Source: Acidobacteriota bacterium (lineage in GTDB: Bacteria; Acidobacteriota; Vicinamibacteria; Vicinamibacterales; JAKQTR01). Taken from it: a stretch of DNA of 64,000 bases. Location of the stretch: positions 62,001 to 126,000 of the forward strand of contig JAPKZO010000039.1 of NCBI GenBank assembly GCA_026393755.1, read 5' to 3'. Each line of letters begins with the position of its first letter. Within the stretch, counting starts at the first letter, position 1. A program made the translations under genes and the position numbers. Below are positions 44,800 to 54,246 of the stretch, in pieces. Below the pieces are notes generated by a model. That model saw only the letters and a list, made by a program, of their open reading frames with translations. It was not told the origin of the DNA and did not search any database.

Positions 44800-45993
44800 C
44801 TATTCGCGTCTGATTCGCGGTTTCATCAGCGCCATCATCGCCTGCACGCCGAGCACCGGGCCCGGCAGAATCACGAGGAATGCCCACTGCCACCCTATCC
44901 AATCCGCCACCGCCGAGGTCAGCCTGATCGAAAACATGGTCAGCAGGAAGCCCAGGCACGTTTGAACGGTCAGCGCCGTGCCGACGTAATCGTCGTCGCT
45001 CGTCTCCGCGACGATCGCCGAGAACTGTGCCGAGTCGGCAACGACAAAGAACCCCCAGACCCCGACCAGCAGAAGCAGCACCGCGTACGGCGCACTGAAT
45101 GTCGCCGCGGTGAGCGCGCAGCATGTGGCGCTGCCCATCATGGCCCACGCCGCCACCCTGGCCCGGCCGGCGCGGTCGGCCCAGAAGCCGGCCACCACGC
45201 ACCCCGCCGCGCCGGCGCCGAGGGCCACAAACGCCGCCAGCGATCCCAGATGATCGGCGGCGGGATCGTGTTGCAGGCGCATCGCTGCCGCGACGTACAG
45301 GCCAACCCAGGTCCACATGGCGTAGAGCTCCCACATGTGCCCGAGGTAGCCGAGGATGCCGAGCCGCGTGCCGCGCCTGGCGAAGACCGACAGCGCTGCC
45401 GATGGATTGAATGGTGCGCTGGCAGACACGTACGGGCCGTCGCGAACCGTGACCGCCACGATCAGGCCGCCGGCGCAGGCGAACCAGGACGACCACAGCA
45501 TCATCGACGCCCAGGTCCCGTCGGACACTGCCGCCAGCAGGTACGGCACGGCCTTGCCGAGCGTCAGGCACCCAATCAGGATCCCGAGTGCCGCCCCGCG
45601 CCGTTCCCTGAACCACCCTGCGGCAATCTTCATCGCCGGCGGATAGACCAGCGCCAGCGCCAACCCCGTCACGAAGCGCCATCCGACCGCTTCAAGCGGC
45701 GACGCGGCCACAGTCACCAGCGCGTTGGCGCCGGCCGCCGCCGCGCAGCCGATCGCGAACACCCAGCGGGCGCTGATGAGATCCGCTACGTTCAACAGTG
45801 CGCTCACCAGCGTTCCGGCCACAAACCCGCCCTGCACGGCCATCGTGAGCCATGAGGCCTGTGCGCTCGTGAGGTGGTAGTGGGCGACGATGCCGGAGGT
45901 CACCGCGGTCGCGGAGAACCACGGCGTCATGCCCAGCAGCTCGGCAAGTCCGAGCAGCGCGAGCATGCGCCATGCCTGTTGCTGGTTTCCCAT
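44800..45993 (-). CDS. Major facilitator superfamily transporter
   Basis: 397 residues, twelve predicted helices in two halves. WFSATAVTSGIVAHY in the first helix region and RRGAALGILIGCLTLGKAVP at the cytoplasmic loop of the N-terminal half resemble the NarK/CynX-like branch of MFS. The substrate is unknown. Divergent from the M16 peptidase gene, with 50 bp between the starts. Confidence 0.87.
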   Translation of the reverse strand: MGNQQQAWRMLALLGLAELLGMTPWFSATAVTSGIVAHYHLTSAQASWLTMAVQGGFVAGTLVSALLNVADLISARWVFAIGCAAAAGANALVTVAASPLEAVGWRFVTGLALALVYPPAMKIAAGWFRERRGAALGILIGCLTLGKAVPYLLAAVSDGTWASMMLWSSWFACAGGLIVAVTVRDGPYVSASAPFNPSAALSVFARRGTRLGILGYLGHMWELYAMWTWVGLYVAAAMRLQHDPAADHLGSLAAFVALGAGAAGCVVAGFWADRAGRARVAAWAMMGSATCCALTAATFSAPYAVLLLLVGVWGFFVVADSAQFSAIVAETSDDDYVGTALTVQTCLGFLLTMFSIRLTSAVADWIGWQWAFLVILPGPVLGVQAMMALMKPRIRRE

Positions 45994-46043
45994 GTGCCGC
46001 GTTTACCGATACGATGAGTCAGGCGAAGTGACCATCCTACGCG

Positions 46044-47372
46044 ATGACCAGCATGGAGAGCCAGTCCATCGACGTTCCCTTCAGCAAGCACATCCTCGGC
46101 AACCAGCTGCAGGTGATTATCCACGAGGATCACGCGTGCCCGCTGGCAGCCGTCAATCTCTGGTATCACGTCGGATCGAAGAACGAGGCGGCCGGCCGCA
46201 CCGGTCTTGCGCACCTGTTCGAGCACCTGATGTTCGAGCCCTCGAAGCACTTCGGGAAGACGTACTTCGAACTGCTGCAGCGCGCAGGAGGCCAGATCAA
46301 CGGATCGACCAACACGGACCGCACCAACTACTGGGAGCTTGTGCCATCGAATGCGCTGGAGCTGGCGCTGTGGATGGAATCGGATCGCATGATGAACATG
46401 CTGCCGAGCCTTACGTCCACCGCGTTCGAGACCCAGCGCGATGTGGTCTTGAACGAGCGGCGCCAGAACTACGAGAACCGGCCGTACGGACTGGCCATGG
46501 TCGCGCTCGCGGCGGCGCTCTTCCCTCCCGATCATCCGTATCACTGGATCACCATCGGCGCGCCGGCTGATCTTCGCAATGCGACACTCGGCGATGTGCA
46601 GGCGTTCTTCCGCCAGTTCTACCATCCGGCCAACGCCTCGCTGGCGATCGCCGGCGATGTCGATCCAAGTGCCGTGCTCGACCTGGTCAACGACTACTTC
46701 GGGACCTGCTCTGCCGGCGAGGCGCCGCCGGCGATTGCGCTCGCGCCGGTCGGCGCGGCGACCTCGCGTCTGGTTCTCGAGGACCGCGTCGAGCTGCCGC
46801 GTCTCTACCAGGCGTGGCTCACGCCCGCCCACTTCGCCGACGGCGATGCCGATCTTGATCTGGCGGCCGACATCCTCGCCGGCGGCAAGCCGTCTCGCCT
46901 GTACCGGCGCCTGGTGTACGCGGATCGGATCGCTACCGACGTGAGCGCATCGCAGAGTTCGCGCGATCTCGGCAGCTTCTTCGCCGTCGCCGTGACCGCC
47001 GTCCCCGGCGTCAGCCTCGACGTCATCGAAGAGGCGGTCGCCGGCGAACTGGCCGCGTTTGCGCGGGAGGGGCCAGCCCGCGACGAACTGGCCCGCGCAC
47101 AAGCGCTCACCGAAACGGCCTTCGTGTCGCGTCTCCAGCACGTTGGAGGGTTCGGCGGCCGGTCGGATCAGCTGAACAGCTACAACGTGTCGCTGGGAGA
47201 GCCCGGGTTCTTTACCAGGGATCTGAACCGCTATCGCGACGCCACGACGGAATCGGTTCGGGCGGCTGCCGCTCGCCATCTGCTGCCCGGACACCAGGTG
47301 ACCCTGAGCGTGGTCCCAGCCGGTTGCGCAGCGCTGGCGGCGTCGGGATCGGACCCGGTGGACGTCTCGTGA
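46044..47372 (+). CDS. M16 zinc peptidase, catalytic subunit
   Basis: 442 residues. The inverted zinc motif His57-x-x-Glu60-His61 (AHLFEHLMFE) and distal ligand Glu138 (VVLNERRQNYEN) are intact, with the usual spacing of about 76 residues. Two M16 half-domains are visible. No signal peptide is evident, so it is probably cytoplasmic unless ATG 46053 or another start is used. Its stop overlaps the start of a second M16 gene that lacks the zinc motif, so the two likely form the heterodimeric processing-peptidase arrangement. Confidence 0.93.
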   Translation: MTSMESQSIDVPFSKHILGNQLQVIIHEDHACPLAAVNLWYHVGSKNEAAGRTGLAHLFEHLMFEPSKHFGKTYFELLQRAGGQINGSTNTDRTNYWELVPSNALELALWMESDRMMNMLPSLTSTAFETQRDVVLNERRQNYENRPYGLAMVALAAALFPPDHPYHWITIGAPADLRNATLGDVQAFFRQFYHPANASLAIAGDVDPSAVLDLVNDYFGTCSAGEAPPAIALAPVGAATSRLVLEDRVELPRLYQAWLTPAHFADGDADLDLAADILAGGKPSRLYRRLVYADRIATDVSASQSSRDLGSFFAVAVTAVPGVSLDVIEEAVAGELAAFAREGPARDELARAQALTETAFVSRLQHVGGFGGRSDQLNSYNVSLGEPGFFTRDLNRYRDATTESVRAAAARHLLPGHQVTLSVVPAGCAALAASGSDPVDVS

Positions 47373-48745
47373 ACACCACGGCCCGTCGTCAACCGCCGGA
47401 CATCCGCCCCGATCAGCCGGTCGTCTTTCCGCCCGTCACGCGCATCCGGCTGGCCAATGGTCTGTCCGTCTGGTTTGTCGAGCGCCGCGGGCTGCCCATT
47501 GTCAGCGTGTCGGTTCTGGTGCCGGCCGGATCGGCGATCGACCCGATCGCGCTCCCTGGAGTGGCGTCGCTCACCGCCGACATGCTCGACGAAGGCGCCG
47601 CCGGCCGTTCGGCGATCGAAATTCAGGAGGCGCTCGGACGCCTGGGCACCACGCTCGAAACCGACGCAGCCTGGGACGCGGTCATGCTGTCGCTCGCAGT
47701 GCTCCCGCGTCACGCCGACGAAGCCTGCGCGCTTGTCGCCGACCTGGTGATGCGGCCGACACTGGCCGATGAGGATTTCGAGCGGGTGAGAACGCTGCGG
47801 CTCAACCGCCTTCGGCAGCTGCGCAATTCACCGTCCGCGGTCGCCGATCAGGCATTCGCGCAGGCGATCTTCTGGGCCCATCCGTATGGCCATCAGCCGT
47901 GGGGCTTGACCGACGCGATCGAACGGATGGCGATTTCGGATGTGACCCGACTGCACGAGGCCGCCTATCGGCCTGAGTCCACGACGATGATTGTGGTCGG
48001 GTCGCTCGATCCCGCCAGCGTCGCGCGCATCGCGGAAGCCGCGTTCGGCGGATGGAAAATGGGGTCAGACCCCATTTCGCCGCCAGACGAGAAATGGGGC
48101 CTGGCCCCATTTTCGTCCGCGCCTCGCGTTCTGCTGGTCGATCGCCCGGGCGCGGCGCAGACCGAACTCCGGATCGGACACGTGGCGGTGCCGCGCAGCA
48201 CGCCGGACTATCACGCCCTGGTCCTGCTGAACGCCATCCTGGGCGGACAGTTCGTCAGCCGCATCAATTTGAACCTGCGGGAGCGGAAGGGCTACACGTA
48301 CGGCGCGCACACGGCATTCGACTTTCGCCGGCTGGCTGGGGCGTTCGTGCTGGAGACCAGTGTCCAGACCGATGCCACCGCCGACGCGATTGGAGCATCG
48401 CTCGGCGAGATCGCCTCCATCCGGGACCAGCGCCCCCCGACGCTGCAGGAAATCGACTTCGGACGCGCGACGCTGACACGCGGCTACGCGCGGAGCTTCG
48501 AGACCACGGGCCAGATCGGGCGCGCGCTGGCGCAGTTGGCCATGTACGATCTGCCCGGCGACACGTTCGATCGTTTCGTCTCCCGCATTCGATCGGTCGA
48601 AGCCGGCGACCTCACCGCTGCGGCCCGGCGCCACCTTCATCCGGACGAACTGGTCGTGGTCGCCGTGGGCGATCGGGGCACGCTCGAATCCAGGCTGGCC
48701 ATGCTCGGGTTGGGCGACCCCTTGGTAACGACGGTCAACGTCTGA
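47369..48745 (+). CDS. M16 peptidase, non-catalytic partner subunit
   Basis: 458 residues from a GTG overlapping the previous stop (GTGA). At the place of the zinc motif it reads LTADMLDEG, so the metal ligands are missing, while the substrate-binding Arg/Tyr motif RERKGYTYGAHTAF is retained; this is the classic inactive partner. Between the two half-domains, after FGGWK, about 20 residues (GSDPISPPDEKWGLAPF) are encoded by two palindromes at 48057-48112 and look like an in-frame insertion. Acts with the upstream subunit in degrading small peptides. Confidence 0.92.
   Translation: MNTTARRQPPDIRPDQPVVFPPVTRIRLANGLSVWFVERRGLPIVSVSVLVPAGSAIDPIALPGVASLTADMLDEGAAGRSAIEIQEALGRLGTTLETDAAWDAVMLSLAVLPRHADEACALVADLVMRPTLADEDFERVRTLRLNRLRQLRNSPSAVADQAFAQAIFWAHPYGHQPWGLTDAIERMAISDVTRLHEAAYRPESTTMIVVGSLDPASVARIAEAAFGGWKMGSDPISPPDEKWGLAPFSSAPRVLLVDRPGAAQTELRIGHVAVPRSTPDYHALVLLNAILGGQFVSRINLNLRERKGYTYGAHTAFDFRRLAGAFVLETSVQTDATADAIGASLGEIASIRDQRPPTLQEIDFGRATLTRGYARSFETTGQIGRALAQLAMYDLPGDTFDRFVSRIRSVEAGDLTAAARRHLHPDELVVVAVGDRGTLESRLAMLGLGDPLVTTVNV
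48057..48112. repeat. Pair of ATGGGG..CCCCAT palindromes inserted in frame in the M16 gene
   Basis: Palindrome 48057-48077 (core ATGGGGTCAGACCCCAT) and palindrome 48092-48112 (core ATGGGGCCTGGCCCCAT), each with 9- to 10-bp arms, 14 bp apart. They keep the reading frame and fall in the hinge between the two M16 domains. Different in sequence from the palindromes in the P1-P5 linkers. Confidence 0.9.
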
Positions 48746-48828
48746 CCAGACGCGGCCTTTACGCCACGCTGGCGATTCGCTACACTTCGCTCGGGTTCTG
48801 TCCGCCCCATACACGAAGGAGATCCACC

Positions 48829-49188
48829 ATGGCCGATTCGACCTCCCCGAGCGCTCAGCCCAGCAACCGCGGAGTCATGATTGTTCTGTCGTACCTCTGG
48901 ATCCTCGCGTTGGTGCCACTGTTGACGGAGAAGGAGGATCAGGAAGTTCGCTGGCACGCGAAGCACGGCATCGTCCTGATGGTCGCCGAATTCGCGTTCT
49001 GGATCGTGTTCTCGATCTTCATGAACCTGTTCGCGATGGCGACGCTCGGCCTTGGCTGTCTGGTCGCCCTGATCGGACCGCTGATCGGGCTGGCGATTCT
49101 CGGCCTCCACATCTTCGCCATCGTCCAGGGACTGAACGGGAAGCGGCTGATTATCCCGGTTGTCAGCGACTTCGCCAATAAGTTCTGA
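48829..49188 (+). CDS. Small DUF4870-like membrane protein
   Basis: 119 residues from ATG 48829 with AAGGAG 7 nt upstream. A polar N-terminus is followed by three to four helices; YLWILALVPLL, then EVRWHAKHGIVLM and GKRLIIPVVSDFANKF, fit the DUF4870/Tic20-like group. Two bases separate its stop from the yidD start, so the two are co-transcribed. Function unknown; the link to yidD hints at envelope biogenesis. Confidence 0.83.
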   Translation: MADSTSPSAQPSNRGVMIVLSYLWILALVPLLTEKEDQEVRWHAKHGIVLMVAEFAFWIVFSIFMNLFAMATLGLGCLVALIGPLIGLAILGLHIFAIVQGLNGKRLIIPVVSDFANKF

Positions 49189-49190
49189 GA

Positions 49191-49493
49191 GTGAGGCTGG
49201 CTCGACGTGCGCTGCTCGTGCTGGTCCTGGTCGCGCTCGCCTACGACGTCACACGTTCGCCGTCCGCCCAGATCAGTTCGCGGGCGGCGCTTCTCGGAAT
49301 TCGCGTCTACCAGTCGACACTCTCGCCGCTGATGGGCCGGCTTGGCATCGAGTGTCGATTTACGCCGTCCTGCAGCCGCTACGCGGCTGCGGTCATCGCG
49401 CGCGACGGGATCGTTCGCGGGTCGTGGCTGGCCGCCAGGCGCGTGATTCGTTGCGGACCCTGGACGCCGAGGGGGACGGTGGACATGCCGTAG
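49191..49493 (+). CDS. yidD: Membrane protein insertion efficiency factor YidD
   Basis: 100 residues from a GTG 2 nt after the preceding stop. The YidD signature is complete: IRVYQSTLSPLMG, CRFTPSCSRYA, then RDGIVRGSWLAARRVIRCGP. An N-terminal hydrophobic segment (ALLVLVLVALAYDV) is longer than usual and may anchor the protein. The family works beside YidC at the inner membrane. The usual rpmH-rnpA-yidC neighbours are absent here. Confidence 0.93.
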   Translation: MRLARRALLVLVLVALAYDVTRSPSAQISSRAALLGIRVYQSTLSPLMGRLGIECRFTPSCSRYAAAVIARDGIVRGSWLAARRVIRCGPWTPRGTVDMP

Positions 49494-49495
49494 CA

Positions 49496-49882
49496 CTACT
49501 TCTTCGTGTCGAACAGCCGCCGCGATTCGTTGTTGAGCAGCACCCAGAACGCGTAGATCGCGAGCGCCGTGCCGAAGGGCAGGAAGAACAAATTGAGCAC
49601 GGCGAGCGACAGGCCGCCGAGCCTCGCCCAGTGCCGGCGCCGGCGCGCGGCCTTGGCGATGACCAAGTGGGCGCCGCCCCACACCATCGCGCCAATCCCG
49701 AAGACGAAGAACGTGAACGCGGTGAGACCTGCCAGCAGGCCGCCCTCGTATGCCGCATGCTGGGCGGAGGTCACGACCGCCACGGCACCCAAGCCGAGCA
49801 CGAGGATGGCCAGCCCGGTTACCAGCGCGAGTGCGCCCCAGATTTGGTATAAGACGGCGAGCAGGTCCACGTGTCGAGTCAT
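49496..49882 (-). CDS. Four-helix small membrane protein, hypothetical
   Basis: 128 residues, four hydrophobic segments and a C-terminal YAFWVLLNNESRRLFDTKK, a tail I associate with small uncharacterised membrane proteins of this kind. ATG 49882 lacks a strong Shine-Dalgarno. Convergent with yidD, stops 2 bp apart. Confidence 0.78.
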   Translation of the reverse strand: MTRHVDLLAVLYQIWGALALVTGLAILVLGLGAVAVVTSAQHAAYEGGLLAGLTAFTFFVFGIGAMVWGGAHLVIAKAARRRRHWARLGGLSLAVLNLFFLPFGTALAIYAFWVLLNNESRRLFDTKK

Positions 49883-49975
49883 GCCTGATGGTCCTCAAGC
49901 GCAAACGGCGCGTGCTAGTATTCTGCCATCAGCCGCGCGATCTGTCCTGATGACTTTTCAAGGAGAGGCTGTCCG

Positions 49976-50164
49976 ATGCCAGACGCCGACACCGATACGC
50001 GGGCGAAAGAGAAGGAATGCCCGGTCTGTTTTGAGAACATGCACCGGAAGCCGCGCAAGCTGACCGAGCGCATTCCGGGGACGGGCCAGACCGTCACGCG
50101 CGATGTCGAGGAATGGGAGTGCCCGGAGTGTTCGTATGAGGAGGAAGTCGGCGAAAATGACTGA
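49976..50164 (+). CDS. Small zinc-ribbon protein (two CxxC)
   Basis: 62 residues from ATG 49976, AGGAG at 10 nt. Two cysteine pairs, ECPVCFENM and ECPECSYEEE, would bind one zinc ion. Between them TERIPGTGQTVTRDVEEWECP resembles the YgiT-type zinc finger segment, but no helix-turn-helix follows. Function unknown. Confidence 0.72.
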   Translation: MPDADTDTRAKEKECPVCFENMHRKPRKLTERIPGTGQTVTRDVEEWECPECSYEEEVGEND

Positions 50165-50214
50165 GTCCTTCGATTCATGAGTCCGGTCATCAACCCGATT
50201 CCCTCAGGACTCAG
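50161..50214. terminator. Inverted repeat after the zinc-ribbon gene, possible terminator
   Basis: CTGAGTCCT (50161-50169) and AGGACTCAG (50206-50214) can pair in 9 bp across a 36-nt loop, starting at the stop codon. There is no T-run and the loop is long, so a terminator role is only possible. Confidence 0.3.
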
Positions 50215-50350
50215 TGCTGAGCGAGCGATCTGACCGCGGCGCCTCTCAAGAATGCGTGACCGCAATGACGAGTCGAAGCACTGAGGCGCGGGACTAAATG
50301 ACATGCGCCGCCCGCGTCACCAATCCAAGCAGCGGGTTCCTCCGGGGCGG

Positions 50351-50572
50351 TCAGCGAGCGCCCAGCCTCAGCAGGATCTCCCGACGGATGTCGTCGTCGA
50401 ACTGGTCAAATGCCAACTCCGCTTCGCATTCGTCGCACAACACTTCGAATACAGACGGGCGGCTCTCTTCGGCCACGTTCACGTCGGAGCCTTCCAATTG
50501 GACCACGTGCATCTGCAGGGTCTTCACGAGAAAGTTCTTCGCGTTGCCGCAACTGGGGCACGCTACAGCCAT
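50351..50572 (-). CDS. Small zinc-ribbon protein (CPSC/CDEC), hypothetical
   Basis: 73 residues. ATG 50572 has GGAG at 6 nt (AAGGAGTTGACA before the start); the frame is open further to 50758 but without protein character. CPSCGNAKNF near the N-terminus and LCDECEAELAF later make a zinc ribbon; the tail DDDIRREILLRLG is helical. Function unknown. Confidence 0.75.
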   Translation of the reverse strand: MAVACPSCGNAKNFLVKTLQMHVVQLEGSDVNVAEESRPSVFEVLCDECEAELAFDQFDDDIRREILLRLGAR

Positions 50573-50750
50573 TGTCAACTCCTTCACGCGCGGATCAGGC
50601 CCGCGCAGGCTTACGCCACGTCTACTGATTGTATGGAATGGCGGGCGCCGGAGGCAATCAAGATCTTCAGCGGGCGGCGGTGAGGTATATTCGTTCAGCC
50701 GCATCCGCCGGTGGACGGTATCGGCGCGGGCGGCGTGGAGCGATCGCGAC

Positions 50751-50921
50751 ATGAGCACAACGACGTACGAAATCCGGTCTGAATTGCGCGGCGGTCATTG
50801 GGTGGCCTGGATCGTCAGGACGCCGGACGGGAAGCCGGACGGATCGATCCTGCTGGTCGGCCGGACGAAAGAGGAAGCCGAGCAGCGTGCCGACGATCGG
50901 GCGAGCGGCCGCGTGAAGTAG
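50751..50921 (+). CDS. Small hypothetical protein, HicB-like beta-beta-alpha outline
   Basis: 56 residues from ATG 50751 with GGAG 10 nt upstream. GGHWVAWIVRTPDG and a strand, then TKEEAEQRADDRA as a helix, recall the compact HicB-type fold, but no toxin partner lies next to it. Its stop abuts the stop of the convergent addA gene with no base between. Confidence 0.55.
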   Translation: MSTTTYEIRSELRGGHWVAWIVRTPDGKPDGSILLVGRTKEEAEQRADDRASGRVK

Positions 50922-53900
50922 TCACTCCGGGTAGACCAGCAGACCACGGACGGTGGTATCGGGGAACAGCCCGCGGGCCGCCTCGACATAGACGTCGAGC
51001 TGGCGGCGGTCGGTCTCACGCGGGGCACCCGTCTTGAAGTCGATGACGACGACCTCGCCGTTCGGGGCGCAAGCCAGGCAGTCGATGACACCGCGCACGA
51101 TACGGCCGGGCGCGCAGTCGATGGCCACCGACACCGGCACTTCATAGAAACAAGTGGAACCGCCGAGGATGGCAGCGACCTCGGGCTGATTTCGCATGCG
51201 TCGGTATACCGAGACGGCGCGCTGGATCATGCCATCCAGATCCTCGACATCGTACCGATCCTCCTCGTCGAGCAGCGCTCCGGCCCTCCCCGTGACCGCA
51301 TCGGCGTCAGACGCGTCCACGCCAAACTGAAACAACCGATGCACGAGACGGCCCGCTGCCGCAGAATCGTGACGCCCGGAGGCGGGGCCGTTGTGGTCGA
51401 GCGCCGCTTCTGGCGCCACGACGTCGGTGACTGCGGCGCGTGCCACCGCGCCGGAATCGGTGAGCCTGTCAAAATCATCAGGACGCGCGGCGCCAACGGT
51501 CGCTGCCTGGTTGTCCTGCGCAGACGCTCCCGGGGGTTCGTGCGTGACATCGATCGCCGGCTCGCTGCCGGTGATCCGGGCCATCTCCGCGGGTGGCGCG
51601 ACCACGCACCGGCGGAACTGGTGTACGCGACCTGACGCGGCCCGCCACTCGAGGCCGGCTCCGCTCGCGTCAGGCTGCGCAGCGCTGGCAACGACGTCAC
51701 ACAGCGTCCTGGGCAGCACGCTGGCCAGACTCCCCCGTCCCGGCACAAGGACGCCTTTTCTCGTGGCCGACGCCAGGTACAGCCGGTCGCGAGCACGCGT
51801 GATTGCCACATACAGCAGGCGCTTGAGTTCCTCGCCGTCGCGATCGGCGACATCCTCGTCGAACTCCGCCTGGAAGTCTCCGACGGCCACCGCTTCATCG
51901 TCAGGCGCGTTGGGGGCAATCCGGATCGGGTCCGGGGGGCCGCCCGCCCCGCGGGCGAGATGGACGACGAACACCACCGGAAACTCGAGGCCCTTCGCCG
52001 AGTGAACGGTCATCAGGCTGACGGCATCGAGCGCGTCCACGACGGCATTCGACTCATCGCCCGTCGACAACTGATCAAGATCGGCGGCGAGTCTCGCAAG
52101 TGTCAAGAACCCGCGGTTCTGGATGCGGCGAATCAGCCCGCGCATCTTCTTGATGTTCTCGCGCGCCTGCTCGGCTCGCCCGCCGCGTATTTCGAACGCG
52201 TACGCGGTCTCGCTGAGAATTCGATCCACCAGTTCTGCCGGCGGAATCCGGTCCGCCAGCGCGAGCCATCCGGGCACGCTCGCGCGAATCGCGCCAAGCA
52301 CCCGCTGATCCTCGAGGTCCAGATCGCCAAACCGGGCGGGGGCGCGTCCGCCAGAAAGCGCCGCGGCCAGCCCCGGGGCCAGGCGCTGCAGACCCGGGTC
52401 TGACAGCCGCACAAACCGCGATCGGAGGAACGCTGCTGCCCGCAGATCCGATGCCGGGTCGGACAGGTACCTCACGAGCGCGAAGATGTCACTGACCTCG
52501 TCTTCGTCGAAGAACCCAAGCCCTTTGTAGACGTACGTCGGAATCCCGCGGGACTCCAGCGCCCGTTCGAATTCGCGGTGGCTCGATCGCGAACGAAACA
52601 GGATGGCGACATCAGCAGGCCGCATCCTCCGTGGCAGGCCGGTCTGGCGATCGCGAATTGTGGCGGATGCGAGCAGACGGTTGATCTCGGCCGCCACTGC
52701 GGCCGCACACTTCCCTGCCTCGTCATCGGCGATGACGCCCAGCGCGGGCTCAGCCGTCGCGTCGCCGGCTGCATCATCGATTGGGAACTCGTCCCGATCG
52801 TCGTACCGAAAGGCGTCGGCCCGATTCGGCGCTTTCACGACTTCGTGGAACACGTCGTTGGCGAACGCCAGCAACGGCGGCACCGAGCGGAAACTCTGCC
52901 GGATGCTCTGCAGCGGATCGTCGTTCTCTCTGAGACCGGCGATGGCCTCGGCGGCTTCGTCCAGCACCGCGACTTCGGCGTCGCGAAATCCGAAGATCGA
53001 CTGCTTGCGATCGCCGACGATGAAGATGGACGGCCGGAGCGGGGCCTCATCGGCCAGGCCGAGTCCCTCGCCCCAGGCGCGTACCAGTTGCAGGACCAGG
53101 TCCCACTGGGCGCGCGAGGTGTCCTGGAATTCGTCCACGAGCACGTGGTGGTACCGCGCCTCCAGCAGAAAGCGGCTGCGGGCGAACTCGTCCATCTGCA
53201 GCAGGAGCTCGCCGGCGCGTGCAAGCAGTTCGCCGAAGTCGAGCACGCCGTGCGATTCGAGTGTCCGCCGGTGGCGGTCCGCGGCGATCTGGAACACCTG
53301 CCAGACAGCCCGGGACAACACGACATTGAGATCGCGCCGCAGCGCGCGAACGGCTTCGTCAATGCCGGCGGCTATTGCCGCGACGCGCTGCAGATGCGCC
53401 TTTCGCGCCGCCTTGCTCGAGAAGCAGGTCTCGTCGTACTCCGAGGGCAGTCGCTTGCGTGGCTCGCCGGCCTTGGTCAGGACATGCGAGCGCAGTTGTT
53501 CGATCAGGCCTCGCAGCGACGCCGGGTCGGGGTGCTCGGCTTCCACGAGTGCGCGAATGCCGGCTGCGAGCATCGCGAATCTCGGGTGCCCTGCCGGTCC
53601 CTCGTCCAGAAATGCATCGAGGCCGCCGGGCACCGCGCGCAGCAGGTCTCGCAGCCGCCGCGCGCCGAGGGCGCACGCACGGGCCACGGTCATGTCGGGT
53701 GGTCCCGCCGCGAGCACACGGCGCAGCACGCCAGCAGCGACCTGGCGCCGTCCAAGCAGCGCCGTCAACCCTTCCCGCAGCCTGGCGTCACCCAGTTGGG
53801 CGAACAGCAACGCGACATCCTCATCGAGGCGCGCCCGGTTCAAGGTCGGCCTCGAGAGGAAACTCGCGCAACAGCAGCAGGCAGAACGCGTCGATCGTGC

Positions 53901-54246
53901 AGATGGCAATCTCATTGAGCCGGTCGCGCAGGATTCGCCAGCGCTCGGCGTCCTCGGGCGACTCGGTCGATGCCCGGCGAAGTTCCTCGACGATGCGCTC
54001 GCGCATCTCGGCCGCGGCCTTCCGCGTGAAGGTGATGGCGAGGATGTTGGCCGGATCCACTCCCAGTCTGATGAGATTGACGTATCGTCCCACCAGCACG
54101 CGGGTCTTGCCCGTGCCGGCCGACGCCTCCAGCACGACGTTGCGACGCGGGTCGACCGCCGCCGCGCGGGCATCCGCGTCATGAAGCCGCCCAGGCCCGG
54201 GCAACGAACCCAACGGACCCGACAGGGGTGGCACCCTATTCGTCAC
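50922..54246 (-). CDS. addA: AddA-like UvrD helicase/RecB-family nuclease, with an apparent frameshift near 53830
   Basis: The gene is split over two frames. From GTG 54246 (GGAAGGA at 8 nt, overlapping the addB-like stop) the first frame gives Walker A ASAGTGKT, then TFTRKAAAEMRERI and CLLLLREFPLEADLEPG before a stop at 53821. The other frame continues from LDEDVALL to the end with helicase motifs VLVDEFQDTSRAQWD, IVGDRKQSIFGFRD, TVHSAKGLEFPVVFV and LLYVAITRARDRLY, and a C-terminal nuclease domain with IDCLACAPNGEVVVIDFKTG and QLDVYVEA. One extra base in the GC-rich run at about 53824-53845 explains it. If real, this is a broken gene; if a sequencing error, a full protein of about 1108 residues that unwinds and trims double-strand breaks together with the adjacent AddB-like protein. 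Confidence 0.85.

Noticed and set aside
53821-53880. Programmed frameshift in addA
   Set aside because: No slippery heptamer or downstream pseudoknot is evident; a one-base error or mutation in a GC run is simpler.
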